The translations under genes were made by a program, and so were the position numbers. Under the pieces are notes generated by a model. The model was not told the origin of the DNA. It worked only from the letters and a program-made list of their open reading frames with translations, and made no database searches. Below, piece by piece: positions 1 to 9,408 of a stretch of DNA of 64,000 bases (position 1 is the first letter of the stretch; each line of letters begins with the position of its first letter). This DNA comes from Marinithermofilum abyssi (GTDB lineage Bacteria; Bacillota; Bacilli; Thermoactinomycetales; DSM-45169), in assembly GCF_014641195.1 (NCBI RefSeq), contig NZ_BMHQ01000001.1, forward strand, positions 25,199 to 89,198. The letters run 5' to 3'.

Positions 1-355
1 AAGGTAAGACGCTGCTTTACTCACGTTACTCCAGTGAGACTGCCATTCGGCAGTAGAGACATCCAGACCTCATGGGCGCACCGAAGCTGTCACTAGGGTA
101 AACAATAGGACAATAATCCGTTTTATCAATATTTCTCACCCATTCGCTTACTGTAAATAGTCCATGGGAATGGATGAAAATCGCCACTTTTGTTGGATTG
201 TACAAGCGAGCTCACCCTTGTAAATTAGAGGAGAATCCATATCATTACCTCTTACTTGACCTATCGCCCTCATTAAGAGGGCCTTTTTTTGCGTAGAAAT
301 AACAGCCTTTGGCTGCTTGGAAGTTGTTAGTGAGAAAACAGTTCTTTACGTTTAA
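1..355. other. Leading stretch without a supportable gene
   Basis: No reading frame here has a convincing start, ribosome site and codon pattern. It holds several short hairpins near the left edge and one rho-independent terminator at 266-290. It may be the tail of an accessory element whose left part lies outside the window. Confidence 0.5.
266..290 (+). terminator. Rho-independent terminator
   Basis: A five-base-pair GCCCT/AGGGC stem with a seven-base loop is followed by seven T on the plus strand. No gene that it would terminate is recognisable inside the window. Confidence 0.7.
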
Positions 356-685
356 ATGAAGGAAGGTACATACTTAATTGAGGTGATTGTGTTGGTTAGT
401 GATGTGAAAATCGAACAATTAAAATCAATTGAAGAACATATCGATGAGCTTTCGGAACTTCTGATACAGGTTGTAGAAGTCGGTCGTTCACTAATGCAAA
501 AGGCTGAAGAAAGAGTAAAGCAGGAGGGTAGGTCGTTACTCGTTCTTGATACAAGAGAAGGAGACCCTTCTAATCACCTTTATACTTCAATGGGTTATAT
601 TCGGGCTGGACGGATTCCTAACTATGCGAAATCTGCAAATGGCGAATTACATGCAACTATTTTCTATTATAAACAGTTAATATGA
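356..685 (+). pseudogene. GNAT acetyltransferase with an internal deletion
   Basis: About 100 residues are readable. The first part (IEEHIDELSELLIQVVE) is like the N-terminus of small GNAT acetyltransferases, and the second (GRSLMQKAEERVKQEGRSLLVLDT, then YTSMGYIRAGRIPNYAKS) is the typical C-terminal half with acetyl-CoA loop and final strand. The roughly 60-70 residues normally between them, including the beta-2 to beta-4 core, are missing, and the two parts join in frame near position 475. A more natural start is the TTG near 391, behind GAGGTG, rather than 356. A terminator follows at once. I read it as an inactivated gene; a shortened active protein is less likely. Confidence 0.6.
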
Positions 686-710
686 AGCCCACGATTCGTG
701 GGCTTTTTTT
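685..710 (+). terminator. Rho-independent terminator after the GNAT remnant
   Basis: A near-perfect hairpin built on GCCCACGATTCGTGGGC is followed by seven T on the plus strand, directly after the stop codon of the GNAT remnant. Confidence 0.8.
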
Positions 711-731
711 AATCGTATCTTATAACAAAAT

Positions 732-752
732 AAAAAGGCCCCTTAGGGGCCC
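732..752 (-). terminator. Terminator of the small basic protein gene
   Basis: The stem GGCCCC/GGGGCC with a TTAG-type loop is followed by a T tract on the minus strand. It lies 60 nt downstream of the minus-strand gene at 814-1083 and supports that this strand is transcribed. Confidence 0.7.
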
Positions 753-813
753 ATCCGGAATGAGAGAGTTGGGGGCTTCGTTATGGAGAAGCATTGTAAC
801 GCTCCTTAACACG

Positions 814-1083
814 CTAGAAGAAGGTTCCGAAGAAGGTTACGAATTCACCCCTGCGGAGATTGATAGTACCCCGGTTGAAAGCGAAGAAAGAGTTGAACAC
901 AACCACGCGTCTTCCCCGACAGGTCACTGTGACGAAATCACCGGGCCTCAGCCGGATTCTAGCCACCCGAATTCCGAAGAAGACGCATGCGAGACTGAAA
1001 GTACGGCCGGGACGCACATTGATGATGCGCCGGGGGGTCCGTCCAAAAACGGCTCTTCTGGTTTGACTTGTCTTGACAGCCAA
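814..1083 (-). CDS. Small basic beta-rich protein, unknown family
   Basis: An 89-residue reading from a TTG start about 10 nt after AAAGGAGTG, ending 60 nt before a terminator. The product is rich in Arg, Phe, Val and Thr and has a repeating pattern of short beta-strand-like blocks (VRPGRTFSL, IRLRPGDFVTV, INLRRGEFVTFFG), each containing an R-x-G-x-F turn. Nearly all Phe codons are TTC, a bias expected for coding DNA in this genome. The opposite strand is also open but its longest frame begins inside the terminator at 685-710. I do not recognise the family. The repeated R-x-G-x-F blocks suggest a small beta-sheet protein, possibly self-assembling; that is inference. Confidence 0.5.
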   Translation of the reverse strand: MAVKTSQTRRAVFGRTPRRIINVRPGRTFSLACVFFGIRVARIRLRPGDFVTVTCRGRRVVVFNSFFAFNRGTINLRRGEFVTFFGTFF

Positions 1084-1210
1084 TCGATTGACACTCCTTT
1101 CTATCCTTTCTATATTTATATAAAATAAATATCCGGCCTGATATAAACACATATCCCGATCGTAATCATTTGGACGTAAAGGGGTACGGCGGGACGCCCT
1201 CCGGACGTGA

Positions 1211-1251
1211 AAAAATAAAAGCCCTCTTGTGTAACAAAGTGCACAAGAGGG
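1211..1251 (-). terminator. Minus-strand terminator
   Basis: A ten-base stem CCCTCTTGTG/CACAAGAGGG with a T-rich tail on the minus strand. The transcript it would end (about 1260-1500) contains only short, broken frames. Confidence 0.6.
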
Positions 1252-1519
1252 GGCCGAGCGTTAATTGTTAACCCAATCATAAGGCTCGAAGTCGTCAACT
1301 TTTCCGTGCCCTCGAAGCTTACTAAATTGTTTTCTGGAATGTTGTAGTGATCTCACATGAGCCTGGTGGCCGTTTCAATGTCATTGTATGATGACATGCA
1401 GAGAACATTTGTTCCGGAAAAGTAAGGAGGAAAAAGTTGTAAAAAGATTGTATTTTTTGAGAAAAAGGGGGGATCTACACCAGTGGTATTCACTCTTTCA
1501 ACAGGGCACCTTCGAGAAA

Positions 1520-1590
1520 TTAGTACCCATTAATGACGCCGACCAGGGCGAAAATGGTTGCGATCACCAACAGGAAAAGCAACAGCCGAA
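1520..1590 (-). pseudogene. Truncated YjcZ-like small sporulation protein
   Basis: The last 21 codons read LLLFLLVIATIFALVGVINGY, almost identical to the C-terminal part of the intact 34-residue gene at 58603-58707 (LLLFLLVIATIFALVGVIGY). The glycine/tyrosine-rich N-terminus of the intact copy is missing, and a terminator-like hairpin (1591-1615) occupies its place. It is a 5'-truncated copy in accessory DNA and has no start or ribosome site of its own. Confidence 0.7.
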
Positions 1591-1615
1591 AAACCCTGCC
1601 TATCTGGCAGGGTTT
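1591..1615. terminator. Hairpin at the junction of two gene fragments
   Basis: AAACCCTGCC and GGCAGGGTTT form a ten-base stem with T-rich flanks on both strands. It lies exactly where the winged-helix pseudogene meets the YjcZ-like remnant, so it was probably the terminator of one of them before recombination. Confidence 0.6.
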
Positions 1616-2133
1616 TTCAGGAAATGAGACGGGAACCGATCGATTGGTTTTTATGAAGTAGCAAAGAAGTACTGTTTGAGCATAGGATTTTTGATCGCAC
1701 TCAGTCGCATTGCTTCCATAAAGGTCTCCTGAAGATTGTGGTAATTCCGCCATCACCTCAAATTCTTCTTGCAAAACTTGACGGGTCTGTTCTGCTTTTA
1801 GCTTCTTTGCTGCCTCTTCCCGATCTATCATGAAATACTTCGGAGGAACATTATCTTGAAAAGTGATCCCTCGATTAAACGCGCTTAGTCTATATCTCGA
1901 CGAGAGTTCGAATAATTCATTGAACCCACCTTTTATCTCTTTCTCTGAGTAAGGCAGCATTGTAACCATATCGGCGAAGGGAATAGGTTGCCCCGTTTTT
2001 TTTTCGGTGAATACAAATTGATAAACAAATACAAATGCAGTGGAATCCCCTTTAATTCCTGAAACAAGGGGTCCTCCAAGATACTGGATTTGAAAGTGAC
2101 ATACGTCTCATGATGATTTTCAATGTGTGGCAT
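1616..2133 (-). pseudogene. Winged-helix (replication-initiator-like) gene, frameshifted
   Basis: From an ATG at 2133 the first frame reads ETYVTFKSSILEDPLFQELK and LHLYLFINLYSPKKK, then meets nine A residues (T9 at 1996-2004 on the plus strand). One extra A, or a -1 slip, continues sensibly as TGQPIPFADMVTMLPYSE followed by IKGGFNELFELSSRYRLSAF. The pattern (short strand, helix, FxDxxxxLPYSxxEI, helix) resembles N-terminal winged-helix domains of plasmid/phage replication proteins. The downstream part is lysine/glutamate-rich and runs without a stop into the hairpin at 1591. It may be a pseudogene, a sequencing error, or slippage-dependent expression; the A9 run allows each of these. Confidence 0.5.
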
Positions 2134-2213
2134 GTTTGCATTGAAGTAGGTATGTGAACAGATGTGAGCCAATAATATAAAATAATTCCAATACCCAGGA
2201 AAGGAGCTTTAAT

Positions 2214-2708
2214 ATGGTTGCCATGGATACGATTGTAATTAAGACTGAAAATAAATTTAGAAGTTTGATCACGAAACAAGCCTACTCCAAAGGGGAAATC
2301 ATCTGCGAGATCCCAACAGAGAAACTGTTTGACAAAGCCAACCGTTACACGGTTCAAATTGCGCAGGACAAACACACGGAAGTCGGCAAACTTTCCGCCC
2401 TCAACCATTCCTGCGATCCCAATGTGATTCTGGACACCGAAAGATTAATCATGGTCGCCCGCCGCGATATTGATAAAGGTGAGGAACTTTCCTTCTTCTA
2501 TCCCTCCACTGAATGGGAAATGGATGCACCCTTTATCTGCCTGTGCGGATCCTCCAACTGCATCCATGTGGTGGCGGGTGCACGCTTCCTACCGCTTTCC
2601 ACACTGGAAAACCATTATCTCAATAGGCACATCCGTGAGATGATGATTCAGTTATTGAACAACACTGAATTACACCTTTCAAAGCTACTGGAAAACGCTG
2701 AGAAGTAA
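2214..2708 (+). CDS. SET-domain protein-lysine methyltransferase-like
   Basis: A 164-residue protein that is essentially a single SET domain. The motif NHSCDPN (about residues 64-70), which binds S-adenosylmethionine and forms the pseudoknot, is followed by GEELSFFYP (about 92-100), which carries the catalytic Tyr of the family, and by a Cys-rich post-SET-like stretch CLCGSSNC (about 110-117) that could bind zinc. Family knowledge predicts transfer of methyl groups from S-adenosylmethionine to lysine on proteins; the target is unknown. The ribosome site AGGAAAGGAG precedes the ATG and a strong terminator follows, so the gene is monocistronic. It lies in the accessory region left of the tmRNA-like end, suggesting acquisition. 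Confidence 0.85.
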   Translation: MVAMDTIVIKTENKFRSLITKQAYSKGEIICEIPTEKLFDKANRYTVQIAQDKHTEVGKLSALNHSCDPNVILDTERLIMVARRDIDKGEELSFFYPSTEWEMDAPFICLCGSSNCIHVVAGARFLPLSTLENHYLNRHIREMMIQLLNNTELHLSKLLENAEK

Positions 2709-2713
2709 TAAAG

Positions 2714-2741
2714 AAAATCTCCGATATTATTCGGAGATTTT
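2714..2741. terminator. Terminator after the SET gene
   Basis: AAAATCTCCGA and TCGGAGATTTT form a long stem with A/T tracts on both sides. It can serve the plus-strand SET gene and, in the other direction, the minus-strand gene at 2797-3141. Confidence 0.85.
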
Positions 2742-2796
2742 CTTTATTGAGTCTCATTGTTACCCAGCCTGTGATTATCAGAAACCTCGACTTTGC

Positions 2797-3141
2797 TCAA
2801 CTTCTGTGCGATATAGGCATTGACATGGCGATAGTGCCCCAGTCATTGGTGAAGATAGCCACCTTGATCTTATCGGCGTACTGCCCGGTCCACATCCACT
2901 CCATGAGGAAGCGGTCCGCTTTGACCCAGTAGCCGCGCTTCTCCCACGCCAGCACGGACACATCGTAAATGGTCTGTAACGCCAGGGAAATAAAGGCAGC
3001 CAAGTCCCTGGCTTCGTCTGTCACGTCCTGCTGTTTTGCCAGCTCACGGATCGCCAGCACAATGGACTTTGTTAATCGGGTTCGGTCTTTTCCTGCAGAT
3101 TCGGGGTTAAGGCGTGAGGATTCGATTCCCTCCGTCCCCAT
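2797..3141 (-). CDS. Conserved-looking hypothetical protein
   Basis: The readable core RLTKSIVLAIRELAKQQDVTDEARDLAAF plus SVLAWEKRGYWVKADRF and EWMWTGQYADKIKVAIFTNDW is a compact, mostly helical protein of about 95-100 residues with aromatic-rich motifs. I do not recognise a named family. The first ATG (3141) lies in the tmRNA-like sequence, so the first 15-20 residues of the long frame are probably not native; no good ribosome site is seen. The last residues (SMPISHRS) may also come from a small frame disruption. The gene may be a fragment whose 5' end was replaced at the candidate integration site. Confidence 0.45.
   Translation of the reverse strand: MGTEGIESSRLNPESAGKDRTRLTKSIVLAIRELAKQQDVTDEARDLAAFISLALQTIYDVSVLAWEKRGYWVKADRFLMEWMWTGQYADKIKVAIFTNDWGTIAMSMPISHRS
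3111..3140 (+). other. tmRNA 3'-end-like sequence (candidate attachment site)
   Basis: The 30 bases contain a T-arm-like piece (GAGGA, loop TTCGATT, CCCTC; one A-C mismatch at the loop base) followed by CGTCCCCA. Firmicute tmRNA genes typically end in a T-arm with TTCGACT followed by CCGTCCCCACCA, so this looks like the last 30 bases of ssrA without CCA. No tmRNA body lies upstream in the window. Duplicated ssrA 3' ends are classic marks of integrated elements. The reading is inference; a coincidental tRNA-like T-arm is the alternative. Confidence 0.5.
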
Positions 3142-3158
3142 TATTACAAATTGTGGAG

Positions 3159-3200
3159 TCGGACAGCTTGCTGTCCGAATTCCAGAAGCAAGCTTCTGGA
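3159..3200. repeat. Two tandem perfect 8-bp hairpins
   Basis: TCGGACAG-CTTG-CTGTCCGA (3159-3178) is followed after two bases by TCCAGAAG-CAAG-CTTCTGGA (3181-3200). Both stems are perfect and both have four-base loops that are complementary to each other (CTTG and CAAG). No T tract follows, so it is not an ordinary terminator. It sits 20 bases right of the candidate attachment site. Confidence 0.7.
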
Positions 3201-3444
3201 GACGCCCACACCGAACCCCCTATAACGAATGATCAGATAAACCTTAGCAAGCTGGAGGCGTCTTCTCAAAACCACCACTGGAAAGACGGACCGATCGTCT
3301 TTAACGACAGCCAGGTAAAAAAAGCGATAAACAATGCCTTGAGCCACGCCCACCCCGGCAGGAACATGGGGATTCCTCCCTCATCCACCTCTTATCCCCC
3401 ACACTATGCCGGAGATCCTTTGAAAGGAAAGGCGTCTACCCGCT
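3201..3444. other. Spacer downstream of the biotin operon
   Basis: The plus strand reads a coding-like stretch (DQINLSKLEASS, then GPIVFNDSQVKKAINNAL) without a credible start; it might be a gene fragment. No family is recognised and no clear terminator for bioC is visible. Confidence 0.3.
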
Positions 3445-4254
3445 CTACATTTCCTTTTGTCCGTACATCTGCACCAATTGGTAGGTGGCGAACACGTTCC
3501 TCTTTTCGCGGTAACTGCGATCATACAGCCGGATCACTTCGGAAAGAAGACGTCGCTGCTCACCGATACTGAGATGTCCGGAGTCACTGTAGCTGGCTCC
3601 CATATAGCGAACGGCATAGAGAAAAGACCGACAATCCGGATAAGAAAGCCGGTGCCAGCAGGTAAGGGTGTGAACCCGGGAAAATCCGCCTTCCTTAAGA
3701 CTCTGCTCCCATGAAGCCGGCGAGCGTAACGGCAATCCATGTTGTACAGCCGGATAGCCATACTCGGTTTCCACCTTTCGAAATGCCGCATGGAGTTCCT
3801 TGAATGTATCTGAACCAAAAGTGGAAGCCACCCACCAACCGCCGGGAGACAAAGCCTCATACATCCGCCGGAGCGTGCCCTTCGGATTGGAAAACCACTG
3901 GAGGGTGGCATTGGAAACGATGAGATCATAGCGATTGGCATCCCAAGTGATCGTTTCCGCATCTCCCACCAGATAGCGGACGCTCTTTTCCCCCATCCGC
4001 TCCCGGGTCATATCCACCATGTTCTCAGCCAGGTCCACCACGGTAAGTTTGGCAAGGGGAAATGCCTCTGCCAACAACATCGTGAGATAACCCGTCCCAC
4101 AGCCGATCTCCAAAATCTCTGCAGGTCTGACCCGCTTTTCTTCCAACGTCTGCATGATTCGATGAGCCATCCGTTTTTGTACAACGGCAACATTATCATA
4201 GGTATGTACATTCCGGTTAAATTGTCGGGCTACTTTCTGTTTGTCCAATGCCAA
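3445..4254 (-). CDS. bioC: Malonyl-[ACP] O-methyltransferase
   Basis: A 269-residue class I methyltransferase. Residues about 12-20 (FNRNVHTYD) match the BioC N-terminal signature; motif I is EILEIGCGTGYLT (about 46-58) and the acidic end of strand 2 is VVDLAENM (about 74-81). BioC methylates the free carboxyl of malonyl-ACP so that fatty acid synthesis can extend it to pimeloyl-ACP methyl ester, the first step of the biotin pathway. It is the last gene of the bioADBFHC operon and overlaps bioH by 38 nt, so translation is probably coupled. The neighbour BioH removes the methyl group, which confirms the assignment. Confidence 0.93.
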   Translation of the reverse strand: MALDKQKVARQFNRNVHTYDNVAVVQKRMAHRIMQTLEEKRVRPAEILEIGCGTGYLTMLLAEAFPLAKLTVVDLAENMVDMTRERMGEKSVRYLVGDAETITWDANRYDLIVSNATLQWFSNPKGTLRRMYEALSPGGWWVASTFGSDTFKELHAAFRKVETEYGYPAVQHGLPLRSPASWEQSLKEGGFSRVHTLTCWHRLSYPDCRSFLYAVRYMGASYSDSGHLSIGEQRRLLSEVIRLYDRSYREKRNVFATYQLVQMYGQKEM

Positions 4255-4975
4255 CCTCCATTCTCTCCTTCAACCATTGCTGAAAACGGACCGGCTGGGT
4301 CCAAAAAGGAAGATGCCCCGTCCCCTCCCACACCGTCCAGGTGACCCGGGGCAGGAGATCCGCCAAAGCTTTTCCGCCTTGAACGGGGCAAACACCATCC
4401 TGTTCTCCGTGCAGCAGATGAATGGGGAGGGCACATCTGCGGAGATGGGAAGGCAACAAAAAGTGCTCTAAAAAGTTTAATCCCGCTTCTAACGATTCCA
4501 CAGGCAAAAGCTCACGGTTCTCCCGCCACTGGCGGTACGTTTCTTCCCCTCGCTCCTGCCGGGAAAACATGCGTTTATCAAAAGCGGTCAACACTCCGGC
4601 CGCATCCCTCCGGAGCTGCTGCTTCATCCTCTCCAACACGCGCAGATCCCATCCCCATAAAGAGTCCGGCGTTCGCACAAACCGGGGAACCGCGCCGATC
4701 AGGCACAGGGAGGCCACCCGTTCTGGCAAGCATGCTGCCGCGGCCAATGCGGCCATCCCGCCCATGGACCATCCCACCAAATGGACAGGCTCTTTTACAT
4801 TTTCCACCGCTTCCACGACAGTGGAGAGGATTTCCTCTCCCCGTGCAGCGTGCAAAAAGCTCACCTCATGATGTCGGGCGGGAAACCCTTGCTGCACGTT
4901 CCGAAAAACGGAAGGAGGCACGCTCCAACCGGGAATCCACAACATATCCCAAGGCGGGCTTGCTTGATTATGCAA
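4217..4975 (-). CDS. bioH: Pimeloyl-[ACP] methyl ester esterase (alpha/beta hydrolase)
   Basis: A 252-residue alpha/beta hydrolase. The nucleophile elbow GWSMGG places Ser70; the acid is probably the Asp of HGEQDGVCPVQ and the base the His of GTGHLPFWTQ near the C-terminus. It should hydrolyse the methyl ester of pimeloyl-ACP formed through BioC and fatty acid synthesis, ending chain extension. The gene lies between bioF (8 nt overlap) and bioC (38 nt overlap). Hydrolases in this position are diverse in sequence, so BioH is assigned by context together with fold. Cytoplasmic; no signal peptide. Confidence 0.85.
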   Translation of the reverse strand: MHNQASPPWDMLWIPGWSVPPSVFRNVQQGFPARHHEVSFLHAARGEEILSTVVEAVENVKEPVHLVGWSMGGMAALAAAACLPERVASLCLIGAVPRFVRTPDSLWGWDLRVLERMKQQLRRDAAGVLTAFDKRMFSRQERGEETYRQWRENRELLPVESLEAGLNFLEHFLLPSHLRRCALPIHLLHGEQDGVCPVQGGKALADLLPRVTWTVWEGTGHLPFWTQPVRFQQWLKERMEVGIGQTESSPTI

Positions 4976-6157
4976 ATCGGCCCACCTCCCACGAGATTCG
5001 CGCCTCTTTCAACAGATTTATCACCTGCTCCAAATCTTCCTCCCGATGAGTCGCCATCAGCGAGAATCGGATACGGGAGGTTCCTTCCGGCACCGTGGGC
5101 GGACGGATCGCCACTCCCAAAATCCCCCGTTCTTCTAAGTAGCGGCTGAATGCCGATGCTTCCCGGCTTCCTCCGATCACGATCGGCACAATCTGTGTTT
5201 CCGACCCGGATGTATCCCATCCTTGCTGCTGCAATCCCTCGCGAAATCGTTTCGCTTTTTCGTTCAGGGACTGCCGCAGTTCCGTTCCGCGAATGACATG
5301 GTCCAAAGCAGCGTGTATCGACCCGATCACAGCCGGAGGCAGTGCCGTGGTAAAAATGAAACTGCGACATTTATTCACAAGATAGCGGATCCATGTTTCC
5401 CTGCCTGCGGCATAAGCGCCGTAAACACCAAAGGCTTTGCTGAAGGTCCCCATCTGGAGATCGATCCGATCCGACAGTCCCAAGGAAGCGGCCAATCCTT
5501 CCCCGCGAGGGCCGAAAACGCCGCTTCCATGGGCTTCGTCTACCATGAGCGCAGCACCGTACTTTTCCTTGAGAAACACGAGATCCTGCAACGGCGCCGT
5601 ATCCCCATCCATACTGAACACAGAGTCCGTCACGATCAAGAGCCGCCGTTTTCCCTGTTGTACGGCCCGCTTCAACCCGGCCTCCAAATGATCCAGATCC
5701 CGGTGACGGTAACGATGGCAAGCGGCCCGGCTCAGCCGGATGCCGTCGATGATGCTGGCATGGTTGAGCCAATCGCTGAACACCATATCTTCCCGCCCCA
5801 GCAACGCCGATAAGATCCCGACATTGGCCATGTATCCGCTACCGAACACCATGGCAGCTTCCGTACCTTTCCAATCTGCCAGCCGCCGTTCCAGGGATTC
5901 CACCGCTTCGTCATCCCCCGTAATTAAACGGGATGCCGTCGATCCCGCTCCCCGCCGGGCAGCGGTTTGCGCTGCCTGAATCACGTCCGGATGTCCGGCC
6001 AGCCCCAGATAATTGTTGGAAGACAGGTTAACCAGGCGGCGCCCCCCGCGAATCAATACCGGTTGCTGGGCTTCCTCCACCGGGTGGAGGGAGCGAAAGT
6101 TTCCTTCCCGCTCCAACTGTGCCAGTTCTTTTTCCAGATGAGCCTGCCAGACTTCGC

Positions 6158-6173
<16 letters not shown>
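4968..6173 (-). CDS. bioF: 8-amino-7-oxononanoate synthase
   Basis: A 401-residue alpha-oxoamine synthase (PLP fold type I). Recognisable are the substrate loop LSSNNYLGL (about 50-58), the cofactor aspartate in LMVDEAHGSGVFG, and GTFSKAFGVYGAY carrying the PLP lysine. It condenses pimeloyl-ACP (or -CoA) with L-alanine, releasing CO2, to give 8-amino-7-oxononanoate. The length matches the family. It overlaps bioB by 16 nt and bioH by 8 nt within the operon. KBL-type homologues look similar, but the bio context decides. Confidence 0.95.
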
Positions 6174-9256
<3,083 letters not shown>

Positions 9257-9272
9257 ACACTCTCCCTCCTTA

Positions 9273-9342
9273 TGTTAACCTTATTTATAAATCGGTTAAC
9301 AAATACGATATGAGTATATCACGCAGGAGGAAGGGAAGTCAA
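9273..9342 (-). promoter_or_regulatory. bio promoter with BirA operator
   Basis: On the minus strand TTGACT (9337-9342), an 18-bp spacer and TATACT (9313-9318) form a sigma-A promoter. Just downstream, TTGTTAACC and GGTTAACA flank a 12-bp A/T-rich centre (9273-9302): the BirA-binding palindrome known from Firmicute bio genes. It covers the transcribed start region, so biotinyl-AMP-bound BirA should repress the operon. Confidence 0.92.
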
Positions 9343-9374
9343 AAAAGAAAGAATGTTCCGATATCCTCGCTCGA

Positions 9375-9407
9375 ACAACACCCTCCCGGCTTTGGGGAGG
9401 GTGTTGT
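9375..9407 (-). terminator. Hairpin after the rodZ-like gene
   Basis: ACAACACCCTCCC pairs with GGGAGGGTGTTGT just downstream of the RodZ-like stop codon. The T tract is weak, so termination efficiency is uncertain, but it is the only barrier between this gene and the bio promoter. Confidence 0.6.
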
Positions 9408-9408
9408 C

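Noticed and set aside
682-1128. A 148-codon plus-strand frame rich in Glu, Asp and Ser
   Set aside because: It begins inside the terminator at 685-710 and has no ribosome site; an internal start near 760 also lacks one. The minus strand has better start, terminator and codon bias.
2052-2408. Minus-strand frame opposite the SET gene
   Set aside because: It is antisense to a strongly recognisable SET domain and shows no protein-like motifs.
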